From Sphingobacteriales bacterium (GTDB lineage: Bacteria; Bacteroidota; Bacteroidia; Chitinophagales; Chitinophagaceae), in assembly GCA_016235125.1 (NCBI GenBank), contig JACRLZ010000001.1, positions 360,645-424,644 on the forward strand: DNA of 64,000 bases. Reading direction: 5' to 3'. The notes under the pieces are model-generated. The model saw nothing but the letters and a program-made list of their open reading frames with translations, ran no database searches and was not told the origin of the DNA. The translations under genes were made by a program, and so were the position numbers. Of this stretch, positions 53,192 to 60,274 are shown piece after piece (within the stretch, counting starts at the first letter, position 1; each line of letters opens with the position of its first letter).

Positions 53192-53223
53192 CAGGACGAA
53201 CCCCTCACCATGGTCCCTGTCAG
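53188..53223 (+). promoter_or_regulatory. Attenuator hairpin 1 of the arg leader
   Basis: CTGACAGGAC (53188-53197) pairs with GTCCCTGTCAG (53213-53223), 10 pairs with one bulged G. The loop holds AACCCC (53199-53204), which could also pair with GGGGTT at 53126-53131 in the leader ORF. A ribosome at the stop codon would cover the left arm. Confidence 0.6.
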
Positions 53224-53271
53224 TGAAGCACCTCCGCAAATTTAATTTGGGATGGTTACCCGCAGTTCACT
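53222..53271 (+). promoter_or_regulatory. Attenuator hairpin 2 before the GNAT gene
   Basis: AGTGAAGC (53222-53229) pairs with GCAGTTCACT (53262-53271, two bulged bases), and CAAAT-TTA-ATTTG folds inside the loop. A T-rich stretch (AATTATTTCGATTT) follows, 12 bp before the TTG start. It could stop transcription or hide the ribosome site. Confidence 0.45.
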
Positions 53272-53283
53272 AATTATTTCGAT

Positions 53284-53994
53284 TTGGATAATCACAACAT
53301 CATTATAAGGGTAGCAACAGCAGCAGATAAAGTTTATTCAAAAACTATCACTGATGAAATGGAAGATTCGGCCAATGCCCGTGGCACCGGTATAGCCAAA
53401 CGAAGCCCTGAATACATTGAGGAAAAGATTGATGAGGGCAAAGCAGTTATTGCTATCACTGATCAGAATGAATGGGTCGGTTTTTGTTACATCGAAACAT
53501 GGAGTCATGGGGAATATGTAGCCAACAGCGGGTTGATCGTAGCACCGGCATATAGAAAAAGCGGCGTGGCTAAAGCTATCAAACAAAAGATATTTGCTCT
53601 GTCAAGAGAAAAATATCCGGAAGCAAAAATCTTTGGGTTAACCACCGGTCTTGCAGTGATGAAGATCAACAGTGACCTGGGTTATGAACCTGTCACTTAT
53701 TCTGAGCTTACACAAGATGAAGCGTTCTGGGCGGGCTGCAAAAGCTGTGTGAATTATGAAATATTGATGGGTAAAGAAAGAAAGAACTGTATGTGTACTG
53801 CCATGCTGTATGACCCGAAAGATCACTATGAACCGGAAGAAACAAAACAATATTTTGAAGAAAATAAAAAAGGATTTGAAAGACTCATTCGCTTCAAGCA
53901 ATGGAAATTGCTTAGACCTTTTATGAAAAAGGATAAAAATGGCGGTAACGGCGGCAAGCCAAAATCATTATTTCATTACCTGTTTAACCTTTAG
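53284..53994 (+). CDS. GNAT acetyltransferase at the head of the arginine operon
   Basis: This 236-residue GNAT protein opens the arginine operon, where it most likely acylates glutamate, replacing classical ArgA (N-acetylglutamate synthase). The acyl-CoA-binding region is seen in NSGLIVAPAYRKSGVAKAIKQ, read here in two parts (VAPAYRKSGVAKAI is the Q/R-x-x-G-x-A-like loop). The start is TTG with no ATG in the conserved region. Bacteroidota operons often carry such a gene at this place, which supports the role, but the acyl group (acetyl or succinyl) cannot be told from sequence. Confidence 0.78.
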   Translation: MDNHNIIIRVATAADKVYSKTITDEMEDSANARGTGIAKRSPEYIEEKIDEGKAVIAITDQNEWVGFCYIETWSHGEYVANSGLIVAPAYRKSGVAKAIKQKIFALSREKYPEAKIFGLTTGLAVMKINSDLGYEPVTYSELTQDEAFWAGCKSCVNYEILMGKERKNCMCTAMLYDPKDHYEPEETKQYFEENKKGFERLIRFKQWKLLRPFMKKDKNGGNGGKPKSLFHYLFNL

Positions 53995-54001
53995 TTAGCT
54001 A

Positions 54002-55204
54002 ATGTCAAAAAAAATTGTTTTGGGTTTCAGTGGCGGACTTGACACAACTTACTGTGTAAAATACCTCAGCGAAGAAAAAGGCTACGAGGTACACAGTATT
54101 ATTGTAAACACTGGCGGTTTCAGCAATGACGAGTTGAAGAAGATCGAATCTCATGCTTACAAACTCGGCGTAAAAACACATACTACGGTTGATGCCGTGA
54201 GAAGCTATTATGACCGTATCATTAAATACCTCATTTTCGGAAACTGTTTAAAAAATAATACCTATCCTCTTTCAGTATCTGCAGAAAGGCTTAGCCAGGC
54301 ATTGCATATTGCCGAACATGTTCAAAAACTCAAAGCAGATGCAGTGGCGCATGGCAGCACCGGCGCAGGCAACGACCAGGTGCGGTTTGATATGATATTC
54401 CATATCATGATACCGGGTGTCGAAATCATCACTCCCATCCGTGATTTAAAACTAAGCCGGGAAGAAGAAATCGCCTACCTGAAAAGCAAAGGCGTGGAAA
54501 TGAACTTCGGGAAAGCCATATACTCAATCAATAAAGGTCTGTGGGGAACCAGCGTCGGCGGAAAAGAAACACTTTCTTCAAAAGGCATACTGCCAGAAGA
54601 GGCCTGGCCAACACAGGTGACAGAGTCAGGAGTCAGTAGTCTGGAGTTGGGGTTCACAAAAGGAGAATTGAAAAAGGTTGATAGGAAAGAATTTGATCAT
54701 CCTTCTGAAGCAATACAATATTTACAAAGTATTGCCGGACCTTATGGCATTGGCCGTGATATACATGTGGGTGACACGATTATCGGTATAAAAGGCCGTG
54801 TGGGATTTGAAGCTGCTGCACCGATGATAATACTCAAATCACATCATGCTCTCGAGAAACATGTTCTTACCAAGTGGCAACTGCAATGGAAAGATACGCT
54901 GGCGCAGTTTTATGGCAACTGGATGCATGAAGGCCAGATACTGGACCCGGTGATGAGAGATATTGAAGCCTTTCTTGAAAACAGCCAGCAAACTGTAACA
55001 GGTGATGTGTTTGTTCAGTTAATGCCTTACCGTTTCCAGGTCACGGGCATTGAAAGCAAATATGACCTGATGAGCAGCAAGTTTGGTAAATACGGTGAGA
55101 TGAATACCGGCTTTACCGGCGAAGATGTAAGAGGTTTTTCAAAAATATTCGGCAACCAGACAAGTATCTGGAATGCTGTGCAAAAAGAAAACGATGGCGA
55201 TTAA
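54002..55204 (+). CDS. argG: Argininosuccinate synthase
   Basis: ArgG joins citrulline and aspartate using ATP. The 400-residue protein has the PP-loop GFSGGLDTTYCVKYL, the block AHGSTGAGNDQVRFD, and the catalytic region with TPIRDLKLSREEEIAYL. It has the sequence type of Bacteroidota ArgG. The segment VTESGVSSLELGF (residues about 207-217) is encoded by AGTC-family repeat units (54621-54652), though overall length stays normal. Its last 11 bases overlap argC. Confidence 0.95.
   Translation: MSKKIVLGFSGGLDTTYCVKYLSEEKGYEVHSIIVNTGGFSNDELKKIESHAYKLGVKTHTTVDAVRSYYDRIIKYLIFGNCLKNNTYPLSVSAERLSQALHIAEHVQKLKADAVAHGSTGAGNDQVRFDMIFHIMIPGVEIITPIRDLKLSREEEIAYLKSKGVEMNFGKAIYSINKGLWGTSVGGKETLSSKGILPEEAWPTQVTESGVSSLELGFTKGELKKVDRKEFDHPSEAIQYLQSIAGPYGIGRDIHVGDTIIGIKGRVGFEAAAPMIILKSHHALEKHVLTKWQLQWKDTLAQFYGNWMHEGQILDPVMRDIEAFLENSQQTVTGDVFVQLMPYRFQVTGIESKYDLMSSKFGKYGEMNTGFTGEDVRGFSKIFGNQTSIWNAVQKENDGD
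54621..54652. repeat. AGTC-family repeat segment inside argG
   Basis: CAGAGTCAGGAGTCAGTAGT continues CTGGAGTTGGGG. It matches the block after upp (47968-48061), in frame, in a variable part of ArgG. Confidence 0.5.
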
Positions 55205-56171
55205 AGTAGGCATAATCGGAGGTGCAGGCTACACCGGAGGTGAGTTAATACGACTGCTGTTAAATCACCCCTGTGTAAACATCTCTTTTATTAATAGCCG
55301 GAGCAATGCGGGCAAACTGGTTTCATCTGTTCATCAGGATCTGCTGGGGGATACTGATATCAGGTTCTCAGGTGAATTGCTCAATGACATTGATGTTTTG
55401 TTTTTGTGCCTTGGTCATGGCGAATCGGAAAAATTTATTTTGGAAAACAAAATTTCTGATAAAATAAAGATTATTGATCTGGCGAATGATTTTCGCTTAA
55501 ATCAAAAATCTAAAATCCAAAGCCGAAAATTCATCTATGGATTACCTGAATTAAACAGGGAGCATATAAAAAAAGCAAGCAACATTGCCAATCCCGGATG
55601 CTTTGCCACCACTATTCAGCTTGGCTTATTACCATTAGCCAAAGCCGGTTTACTGAAAGACATATATACAACGGGCATTACCGGCAGTACAGGTGCCGGA
55701 CAATCATTCAGCCAAACTTCTCATTTCAGTTGGAGAGAAAATAATATACAGGCCTATAAAACATTAACACACCAGCATCTTGGAGAAATTGGGGAATCGC
55801 TAAAGCAATTACAACCAACCGGCCACATCAACGTAAATTTCGTTCCGTGGAGAGGCGATTTTACAAGAGGAATTTTTGTGAGTTCCCAACTGCAATGTAA
55901 TAAACCTTTGGATGAACTGAATAAATTGTATGAGGATTATTATGCCGGTCACCCGTTCATACATATTACAAAAGAACAGGTTTTTCTGAAGCAGGTAGTG
56001 AATACTAATAAGTGCATTATACAACTGGAAAAAGTGGATTCTGTGCTGGTAGTACATTCCGTTGCTGATAACTTATTAAAAGGCGCCAGCGGACAAGCCG
56101 TGCAAAATATGAATTTGATGTTCGGAGTTGATGAAACAACAGGATTAAGATTAAAAGCAAATTATTTTTAA
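55194..56171 (+). CDS. argC: N-acetyl-gamma-glutamyl-phosphate reductase
   Basis: ArgC reduces acylglutamyl phosphate to the semialdehyde with NADPH. The 325-residue protein has GIIGGAGYTGGELIRLL (nucleotide binding), the catalytic cysteine in ANPGCFATTIQLGLLP, and the catalytic histidine in a block beginning THQHLGEIG. Residues 102-113 (NQKSKIQSRKF) are encoded by a repeat-like segment at 55499-55531, a few residues longer than in relatives. The frame opens at 55173, but the ATG at 55194 starts the Rossmann fold. It overlaps argG by 11 bases. Confidence 0.95.
   Translation: MAIKVGIIGGAGYTGGELIRLLLNHPCVNISFINSRSNAGKLVSSVHQDLLGDTDIRFSGELLNDIDVLFLCLGHGESEKFILENKISDKIKIIDLANDFRLNQKSKIQSRKFIYGLPELNREHIKKASNIANPGCFATTIQLGLLPLAKAGLLKDIYTTGITGSTGAGQSFSQTSHFSWRENNIQAYKTLTHQHLGEIGESLKQLQPTGHINVNFVPWRGDFTRGIFVSSQLQCNKPLDELNKLYEDYYAGHPFIHITKEQVFLKQVVNTNKCIIQLEKVDSVLVVHSVADNLLKGASGQAVQNMNLMFGVDETTGLRLKANYF
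55499..55531. repeat. AAATCTAAAATC-family segment inside argC
   Basis: AAATCAAAAATCTAAAATCC is followed by AAAGCCGAAAATTC. The 12-mer AAATCTAAAATC also occurs, on the other strand, at 47221-47237 before anmK. Confidence 0.5.
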
Positions 56172-56174
56172 ATA

Positions 56175-56220
56175 GCCACAGAAACACAGAGAAAATTCAG
56201 CGCCTCTGTGTTTCAGTGGC
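56175..56220. repeat. Inverted repeat between argC and argD
   Basis: GCCACAGAAACACAGAG (56175-56191) and CTCTGTGTTTCAGTGGC (56204-56220) match as reverse complements in 16 of 17 positions, with a 12-base loop. It can form a strong hairpin in the operon mRNA and would slow or trim the transcript; no T tract follows. Confidence 0.7.
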
Positions 56221-56232
56221 AAAAAAATTGAA

Positions 56233-57387
56233 ATGAATTTATTTGACGTTTATCCAATCAACGAAATCACCATCGTAAAAGCCAAAGGCTCCTATGTATG
56301 GGATGATAAAGGCGAGCAGTATCTTGATCTTTACGGCGGCCATGCAGTAATCAGCATTGGTCATACGCATCCGCATTGGGTTAAACGAATTGAAGAGCAG
56401 TTAGAGAAAATTGCTTTTTATTCCAATTCAATAAGAATTCCATTGCAACAGGAACTGGCAGTAAAGCTTGGCCATGTATCCGGAAAAGAAGATTACCAGC
56501 TTTTCCTCTGCAATAGCGGAGCCGAAGCCAATGAAAACGCATTGAAGATGGCATCCTTTCACAATGGCAGGAAAAAAATAATTGCTTTCAGTAAATCATT
56601 TCATGGCAGAACATCGCTGGCCGTTTCAGCAACGGATAATAAAAATTATATCGCCCCGGTTAATGAAACAGGCAATGTTATTTTTCTTCCGTTGAATGAT
56701 GAAAATGCATTACAGGATTGTTTTGAAAAAAACGGAAAAGAAATCTCTTCTGTCATCATTGAAGGCATACAAGGAGTGGGTGGTATAAATGTGGCCGAAG
56801 TTTCCTTCCTGAAAAAAATACGCAGCCTTTGCGATGAATATGGCGCTGTGTATATCGCCGACAGTGTACAGTGTGGTTATGGCCGGAGTGGAAAATTCTT
56901 TAGTCATGATTTTGCGGGGGGAAATGCTGATATGTACACAATGGCAAAAGGTATGGGCAATGGTTTTCCGGTAGCCGGAGTAATTATAGCGCCACACATA
57001 AAGCCCAAACACTTTCAACTCGGAACTACATTTGGTGGTAACCATCTCGCCTGTACCGCAGCATTAGCAGTACTGGAAGTAATAGAAGAAGAAAAGCTGC
57101 TTGGCAACGCTACAATGGTGGGTAAATATTTAAAGGATGAACTGGAGGCTATTCCGCAGTTGAAAAATGTTCGTGGCCGTGGTTTGATGATTGGTTTTGA
57201 CGTACCGGAAGAATTGAAAGATTTAAAAAAGAATCTGCTCTGGAATCAGAAAATATTTACCGGTGAGGCTAAACCCAATGTAATTCGTTTGTTGCCGAGT
57301 CTTGCTTTGAAGAAAAGAGATGCGGAACAATTCATTGAATCAATAAAAGAAGAAATCAGCAACATGGTTTCTGCACCTGTTAGTTAA
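56233..57387 (+). CDS. argD: Acetylornithine aminotransferase
   Basis: ArgD is a PLP enzyme that makes acyl-ornithine by transamination. The 384-residue protein has YLDLYGGHAVISIGHTHP, NSGAEANENALKMA, the cofactor-binding region with ADSVQCGYGRSGKFF (PLP aspartate) and the internal lysine in YTMAKGMGNGFPVAG. All key residues are present. In this pathway it may also act on succinyl-ornithine. It follows the hairpin repeat and precedes argF by 2 bases. Confidence 0.93.
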   Translation: MNLFDVYPINEITIVKAKGSYVWDDKGEQYLDLYGGHAVISIGHTHPHWVKRIEEQLEKIAFYSNSIRIPLQQELAVKLGHVSGKEDYQLFLCNSGAEANENALKMASFHNGRKKIIAFSKSFHGRTSLAVSATDNKNYIAPVNETGNVIFLPLNDENALQDCFEKNGKEISSVIIEGIQGVGGINVAEVSFLKKIRSLCDEYGAVYIADSVQCGYGRSGKFFSHDFAGGNADMYTMAKGMGNGFPVAGVIIAPHIKPKHFQLGTTFGGNHLACTAALAVLEVIEEEKLLGNATMVGKYLKDELEAIPQLKNVRGRGLMIGFDVPEELKDLKKNLLWNQKIFTGEAKPNVIRLLPSLALKKRDAEQFIESIKEEISNMVSAPVS

Positions 57388-57389
57388 AG

Positions 57390-58415
57390 ATGAGAAATTT
57401 CACTTCTGTAAACGACCTAAGCCCCTCCTTCGGAGGTTCCCTGAAAGGAAACGAACGAAGTTCAGGGGAGGCTATTGATACATTGGTACAAACAGCCCTT
57501 GCCTGCAAGGCCAACCCCTTTGCAGACAAAACGCTGGGGACAAACAAAAGAATTGGTTGCCTGTTTCTGAACCCGAGTATGCGTACCAGACTGAGCACAC
57601 AAATAGCCGCTCAAAACCTCGGCATGGAAGCCATCATCTTCAATGTTGGAAGCGAAGGCTGGGCATTGGAGTTTGAAGAAGAGGCCATCATGAGTGGCAA
57701 TACCGTAGAGCATGTAAAAGATGCAGCACCCATATTTGGAAAATATTTCGACATTCTTGCCATCCGAACTTTCCCCTCATTAAAAAACAGGGAAGATGAT
57801 TACAGCGAGCTGTACATTAAACAGTTCATTAAATATGCAGGTATACCGGTGGTGAGTCTGGAAAGCGCCACATTGCATCCATTACAATCTCTCACAGATA
57901 TTATAACTATAAGTGAAGAGTTGGCCAAGCCCACCCCTTCGGGGGACAGGAAGGCTAAACCAAAAATTGTTCTTACCTGGGCTCCGCATGTAAAACCCCT
58001 TCCTCAATGTGTGGCCAATAGTTTTTCACAGTGGATAAATGCCTGGGGTAAAGCTGATTTTGTCATTACACATCCGGAAGATTATGAACTGAGTGAAGAA
58101 TTCACCAAAGGAGCCACTATCACTCACAACCAGGAGGAAGCCTTACAAGGTGCAGACTATGTTTATGTGAAAAACTGGAGCACCTATAATGATTATGGAA
58201 AGATTTATACCAATAATCCTAAGTGGATGCTGAAAGAAAAAAGATGGTCGCTAACCAACAACGCAAAAGTGATGCACTGCCTGCCGGTAAGAAGAAATGT
58301 GGAGCTAAGTGATGAAATATTGGATGGCCCAATGAGTATCGTTACCCAACAGGCCGGCAACAGGGTGTGGGCAGCACAGGCTGTTTTATCTGAAATATTG
58401 AGAAGCAATGGCTGA
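57390..58415 (+). CDS. argF': N-acyl-ornithine carbamoyltransferase (ArgF') with two in-frame repeat insertions
   Basis: Bacteroidota use ArgF' to carbamoylate N-acetyl- or N-succinyl-ornithine. The 341-residue protein keeps the carbamoyl phosphate loop NPSMRTRLSTQIA, the block HPLQSLTDI and the C-terminal HCLPVRRN. Two segments seem foreign: residues 8-28 (LSPSFGGSLKGNERSSGE) and about 179-190 (PTPSGDRKAK). The first is encoded by a C/G-rich palindromic repeat (57410-57472) with the same ends as the one at 37918-37964. Catalytic loops lie outside both insertions. The exact acyl substrate cannot be told. It overlaps argB by 8 bases. Confidence 0.92.
   Translation: MRNFTSVNDLSPSFGGSLKGNERSSGEAIDTLVQTALACKANPFADKTLGTNKRIGCLFLNPSMRTRLSTQIAAQNLGMEAIIFNVGSEGWALEFEEEAIMSGNTVEHVKDAAPIFGKYFDILAIRTFPSLKNREDDYSELYIKQFIKYAGIPVVSLESATLHPLQSLTDIITISEELAKPTPSGDRKAKPKIVLTWAPHVKPLPQCVANSFSQWINAWGKADFVITHPEDYELSEEFTKGATITHNQEEALQGADYVYVKNWSTYNDYGKIYTNNPKWMLKEKRWSLTNNAKVMHCLPVRRNVELSDEILDGPMSIVTQQAGNRVWAAQAVLSEILRSNG
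57410..57472. repeat. C/G-rich palindromic repeat inside argF'
   Basis: AAACGACCTAAGCCCCTCC with GGAGG forms a hairpin, and GGGGAGGC ends the element. Start and end match the repeat before the LytTR gene (37918-37964). The element is read in frame. Confidence 0.7.
57926..57957. repeat. Second C/G-rich segment inside argF'
   Basis: AAGCCCACCCCTTCGGGGG is a small hairpin, followed by ACAGGAAGGCT. It resembles the C/G-rich family but only loosely. Confidence 0.4.
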
Positions 58416-59211
58416 TTTGTTTGTCATAAAGATTGGCGGAAATATTATTGATGATGAAACAAAGCTTTCTTTATTCCTAAAATCATTTGCTGCAATTGAT
58501 AACAAAAAAATATTGGTTCATGGTGGCGGCAGGCTGGCCACTAAACTGGCAGAACAATTAAAAATACCACAACAGGTTGTTGAAGGAAGAAGGATCACTG
58601 ATGCAGAAACATTGAAAGTAGTAACGATGGTGTATACCGGATACATCAATAAAAACATTGTGGCACAGTTGCAGTCAAACAACTGCAATGCTATCGGGCT
58701 TTGTGGCGCAGACGGGGATGCTATCCTTGCTCATAAACGAGAACACCCGGTCATGGATTATGGTTTTGTCGGCGATGTAGATGTGGTGAATACGGTTTTT
58801 TTACAGTCATTCATTGAAAAAAATATTACTCCTGCTCTCTCTCCCATTACACATGATGGCAAAGGGCAATTACTGAACACCAATGCAGATACTATTGCAC
58901 AGGAAGTAGCCAAAGCCATGAGCAGCGAATATGACGTTCAGCTTATTTATACTTTTGAAAAGAGCGGAGTGTTAACGGATGTAAATGACGATAACTCTGT
59001 GATACCTGTTATTACTCCTTCTCTCTTTAGTGAGTTAAAAGCCCCCCTTACGGGAGTTGGGGTACCAAAAATCTTTGCAGGTATGATACCCAAACTGGAC
59101 AATGCCTTTGCTGCATTAAACAGTGGTGTTAAAAAAGTAATTATTGGCAAAGCAGAGAATTTAGCAGGGCTGATTGATGGCAGCTCCGGAACAACTATTA
59201 TCAATGAATGA
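58408..59211 (+). CDS. argB: Acetylglutamate kinase
   Basis: ArgB phosphorylates acylglutamate. The 267-residue protein has VHGGGRLATKLAEQL, GLCGADGDAI, NTNADTIAQEVAKAM and AGMIPKLDNAFAAL, the family blocks. Residues 210-220 (APLTGVGVPKIF) hold a segment encoded by a C/G-rich repeat-like sequence (59036-59066), a few residues longer than relatives. It overlaps argF' by 8 bases and argE by 8. Confidence 0.94.
   Translation: MADLFVIKIGGNIIDDETKLSLFLKSFAAIDNKKILVHGGGRLATKLAEQLKIPQQVVEGRRITDAETLKVVTMVYTGYINKNIVAQLQSNNCNAIGLCGADGDAILAHKREHPVMDYGFVGDVDVVNTVFLQSFIEKNITPALSPITHDGKGQLLNTNADTIAQEVAKAMSSEYDVQLIYTFEKSGVLTDVNDDNSVIPVITPSLFSELKAPLTGVGVPKIFAGMIPKLDNAFAALNSGVKKVIIGKAENLAGLIDGSSGTTIINE
59036..59066. 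repeat. C/G-rich repeat segment inside argB
   Basis: AAAAGCCCCCCTTACGGG is followed by AGTTGGGG. It resembles AAAGCCCCGCCTAAGGTGGGG at 37929 and is read in frame. Confidence 0.5.
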
Positions 59212-60274
59212 ATCGCTAACCACATTGCAAAATGAAGCTATTGAGTTATTGAAAAAACTCATTGCCACTCCTTCATTCAGTCGTGAAGAAGACAGGACTT
59301 CGGAAATACTGGAGAAATTTTTCCTTGCTAAAGATATTCCCGCAAAAAAATACTTATACAATGTATGGGCAGTCAATAAATATTTTGATGAAAACAAACC
59401 CACGCTGCTGCTTAACTCACATCATGATACCGTAAAACCTAATTCGCAATACACGAAAGACCCTTTCAATCCTTCAGTTGAAGACGGAAAGCTTTACGGT
59501 CTGGGCAGCAATGATGCCGGGGGATGTCTTGTTTCCCTGATAGCAACATTTCTGTATTTCTATGAAAAAAAGGATCTGAAGTATAATCTCATCCTGGCTG
59601 CTTCGGCCGAAGAAGAGATATCCGGTGCCAACGGTATTGAAGTATTACTAAAACAACTTGGCCCGATAGACTGTGCGATTGTTGGTGAACCCACTCAAAT
59701 GCAAATGGCTGTAGCAGAAAGAGGCCTCATGGTACTGGATTGCCTGGCAACAGGTAAAGCTGGTCATGCTGCAAGAAAAGAGGGTGACAATGCCATTTAC
59801 AAAGCAATAAAAGATATCAATTGGTTTACCTCTTATCGGTTTCCGAAAGTATCAGACCTGCTCGGCCCGGTGAATATGGATGTAACGGTTATTGAAACAG
59901 AAAATAAAGCTCATAATGTTGTTCCTGCTCAATGCAAATTTGTAGTGGATGTAAGAGTAAATGAATATTATACGTTTGAAGAAGTACTGGACGAGATAAA
60001 AAAGAATATACAAAGCGAAGCAAAGCCAAGAAGCTTCCGGCTTCGTTCCACTTCCATTGCATTGGATCACCCGCTGGTGAAAGCTGGTATGAGCCTGGGC
60101 AGAACATGCTATGGCTCTCCCACAACTTCAGACAAAGCGCTGATGTTTTTCCCCTCTTTAAAAATGGGGCCTGGAGATTCAGGCCGAAGTCATTCGGCAG
60201 ATGAGTATATTTATGTGGATGAAATCAGGGAAGGAATTGAGTTATATATAAAATTATTGGGGCAGATACTATGA
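59204..60274 (+). CDS. argE: Acetylornithine deacetylase (M20 family)
   Basis: ArgE releases the acyl group late in the pathway. The 356-residue protein has the M20 metal motifs NSHHDTVKPN, GSNDAGGCLVSLIA, SAEEEISGANG and the final histidine block SGRSHSADEYIY. The ATG at 59204 overlaps the argB stop (ATGAATGA) and gives MNESLTTLQNEAIELL; an upstream ATG at 59177 is possible but adds no conserved residue. It overlaps argH by four bases. Confidence 0.92.
   Translation: MNESLTTLQNEAIELLKKLIATPSFSREEDRTSEILEKFFLAKDIPAKKYLYNVWAVNKYFDENKPTLLLNSHHDTVKPNSQYTKDPFNPSVEDGKLYGLGSNDAGGCLVSLIATFLYFYEKKDLKYNLILAASAEEEISGANGIEVLLKQLGPIDCAIVGEPTQMQMAVAERGLMVLDCLATGKAGHAARKEGDNAIYKAIKDINWFTSYRFPKVSDLLGPVNMDVTVIETENKAHNVVPAQCKFVVDVRVNEYYTFEEVLDEIKKNIQSEAKPRSFRLRSTSIALDHPLVKAGMSLGRTCYGSPTTSDKALMFFPSLKMGPGDSGRSHSADEYIYVDEIREGIELYIKLLGQIL

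Noticed and set aside
53150-53223. Arginine riboswitch or T-box in the arg leader
   Set aside because: No T-box sequence or specifier loop was seen; a short ORF with Arg codons fits attenuation better.
53051-53239. Open frame on the minus strand in the arg leader
   Set aside because: It runs antisense through the leader peptide and hairpins, has no recognisable domain, and the plus-strand leader explains the region better.
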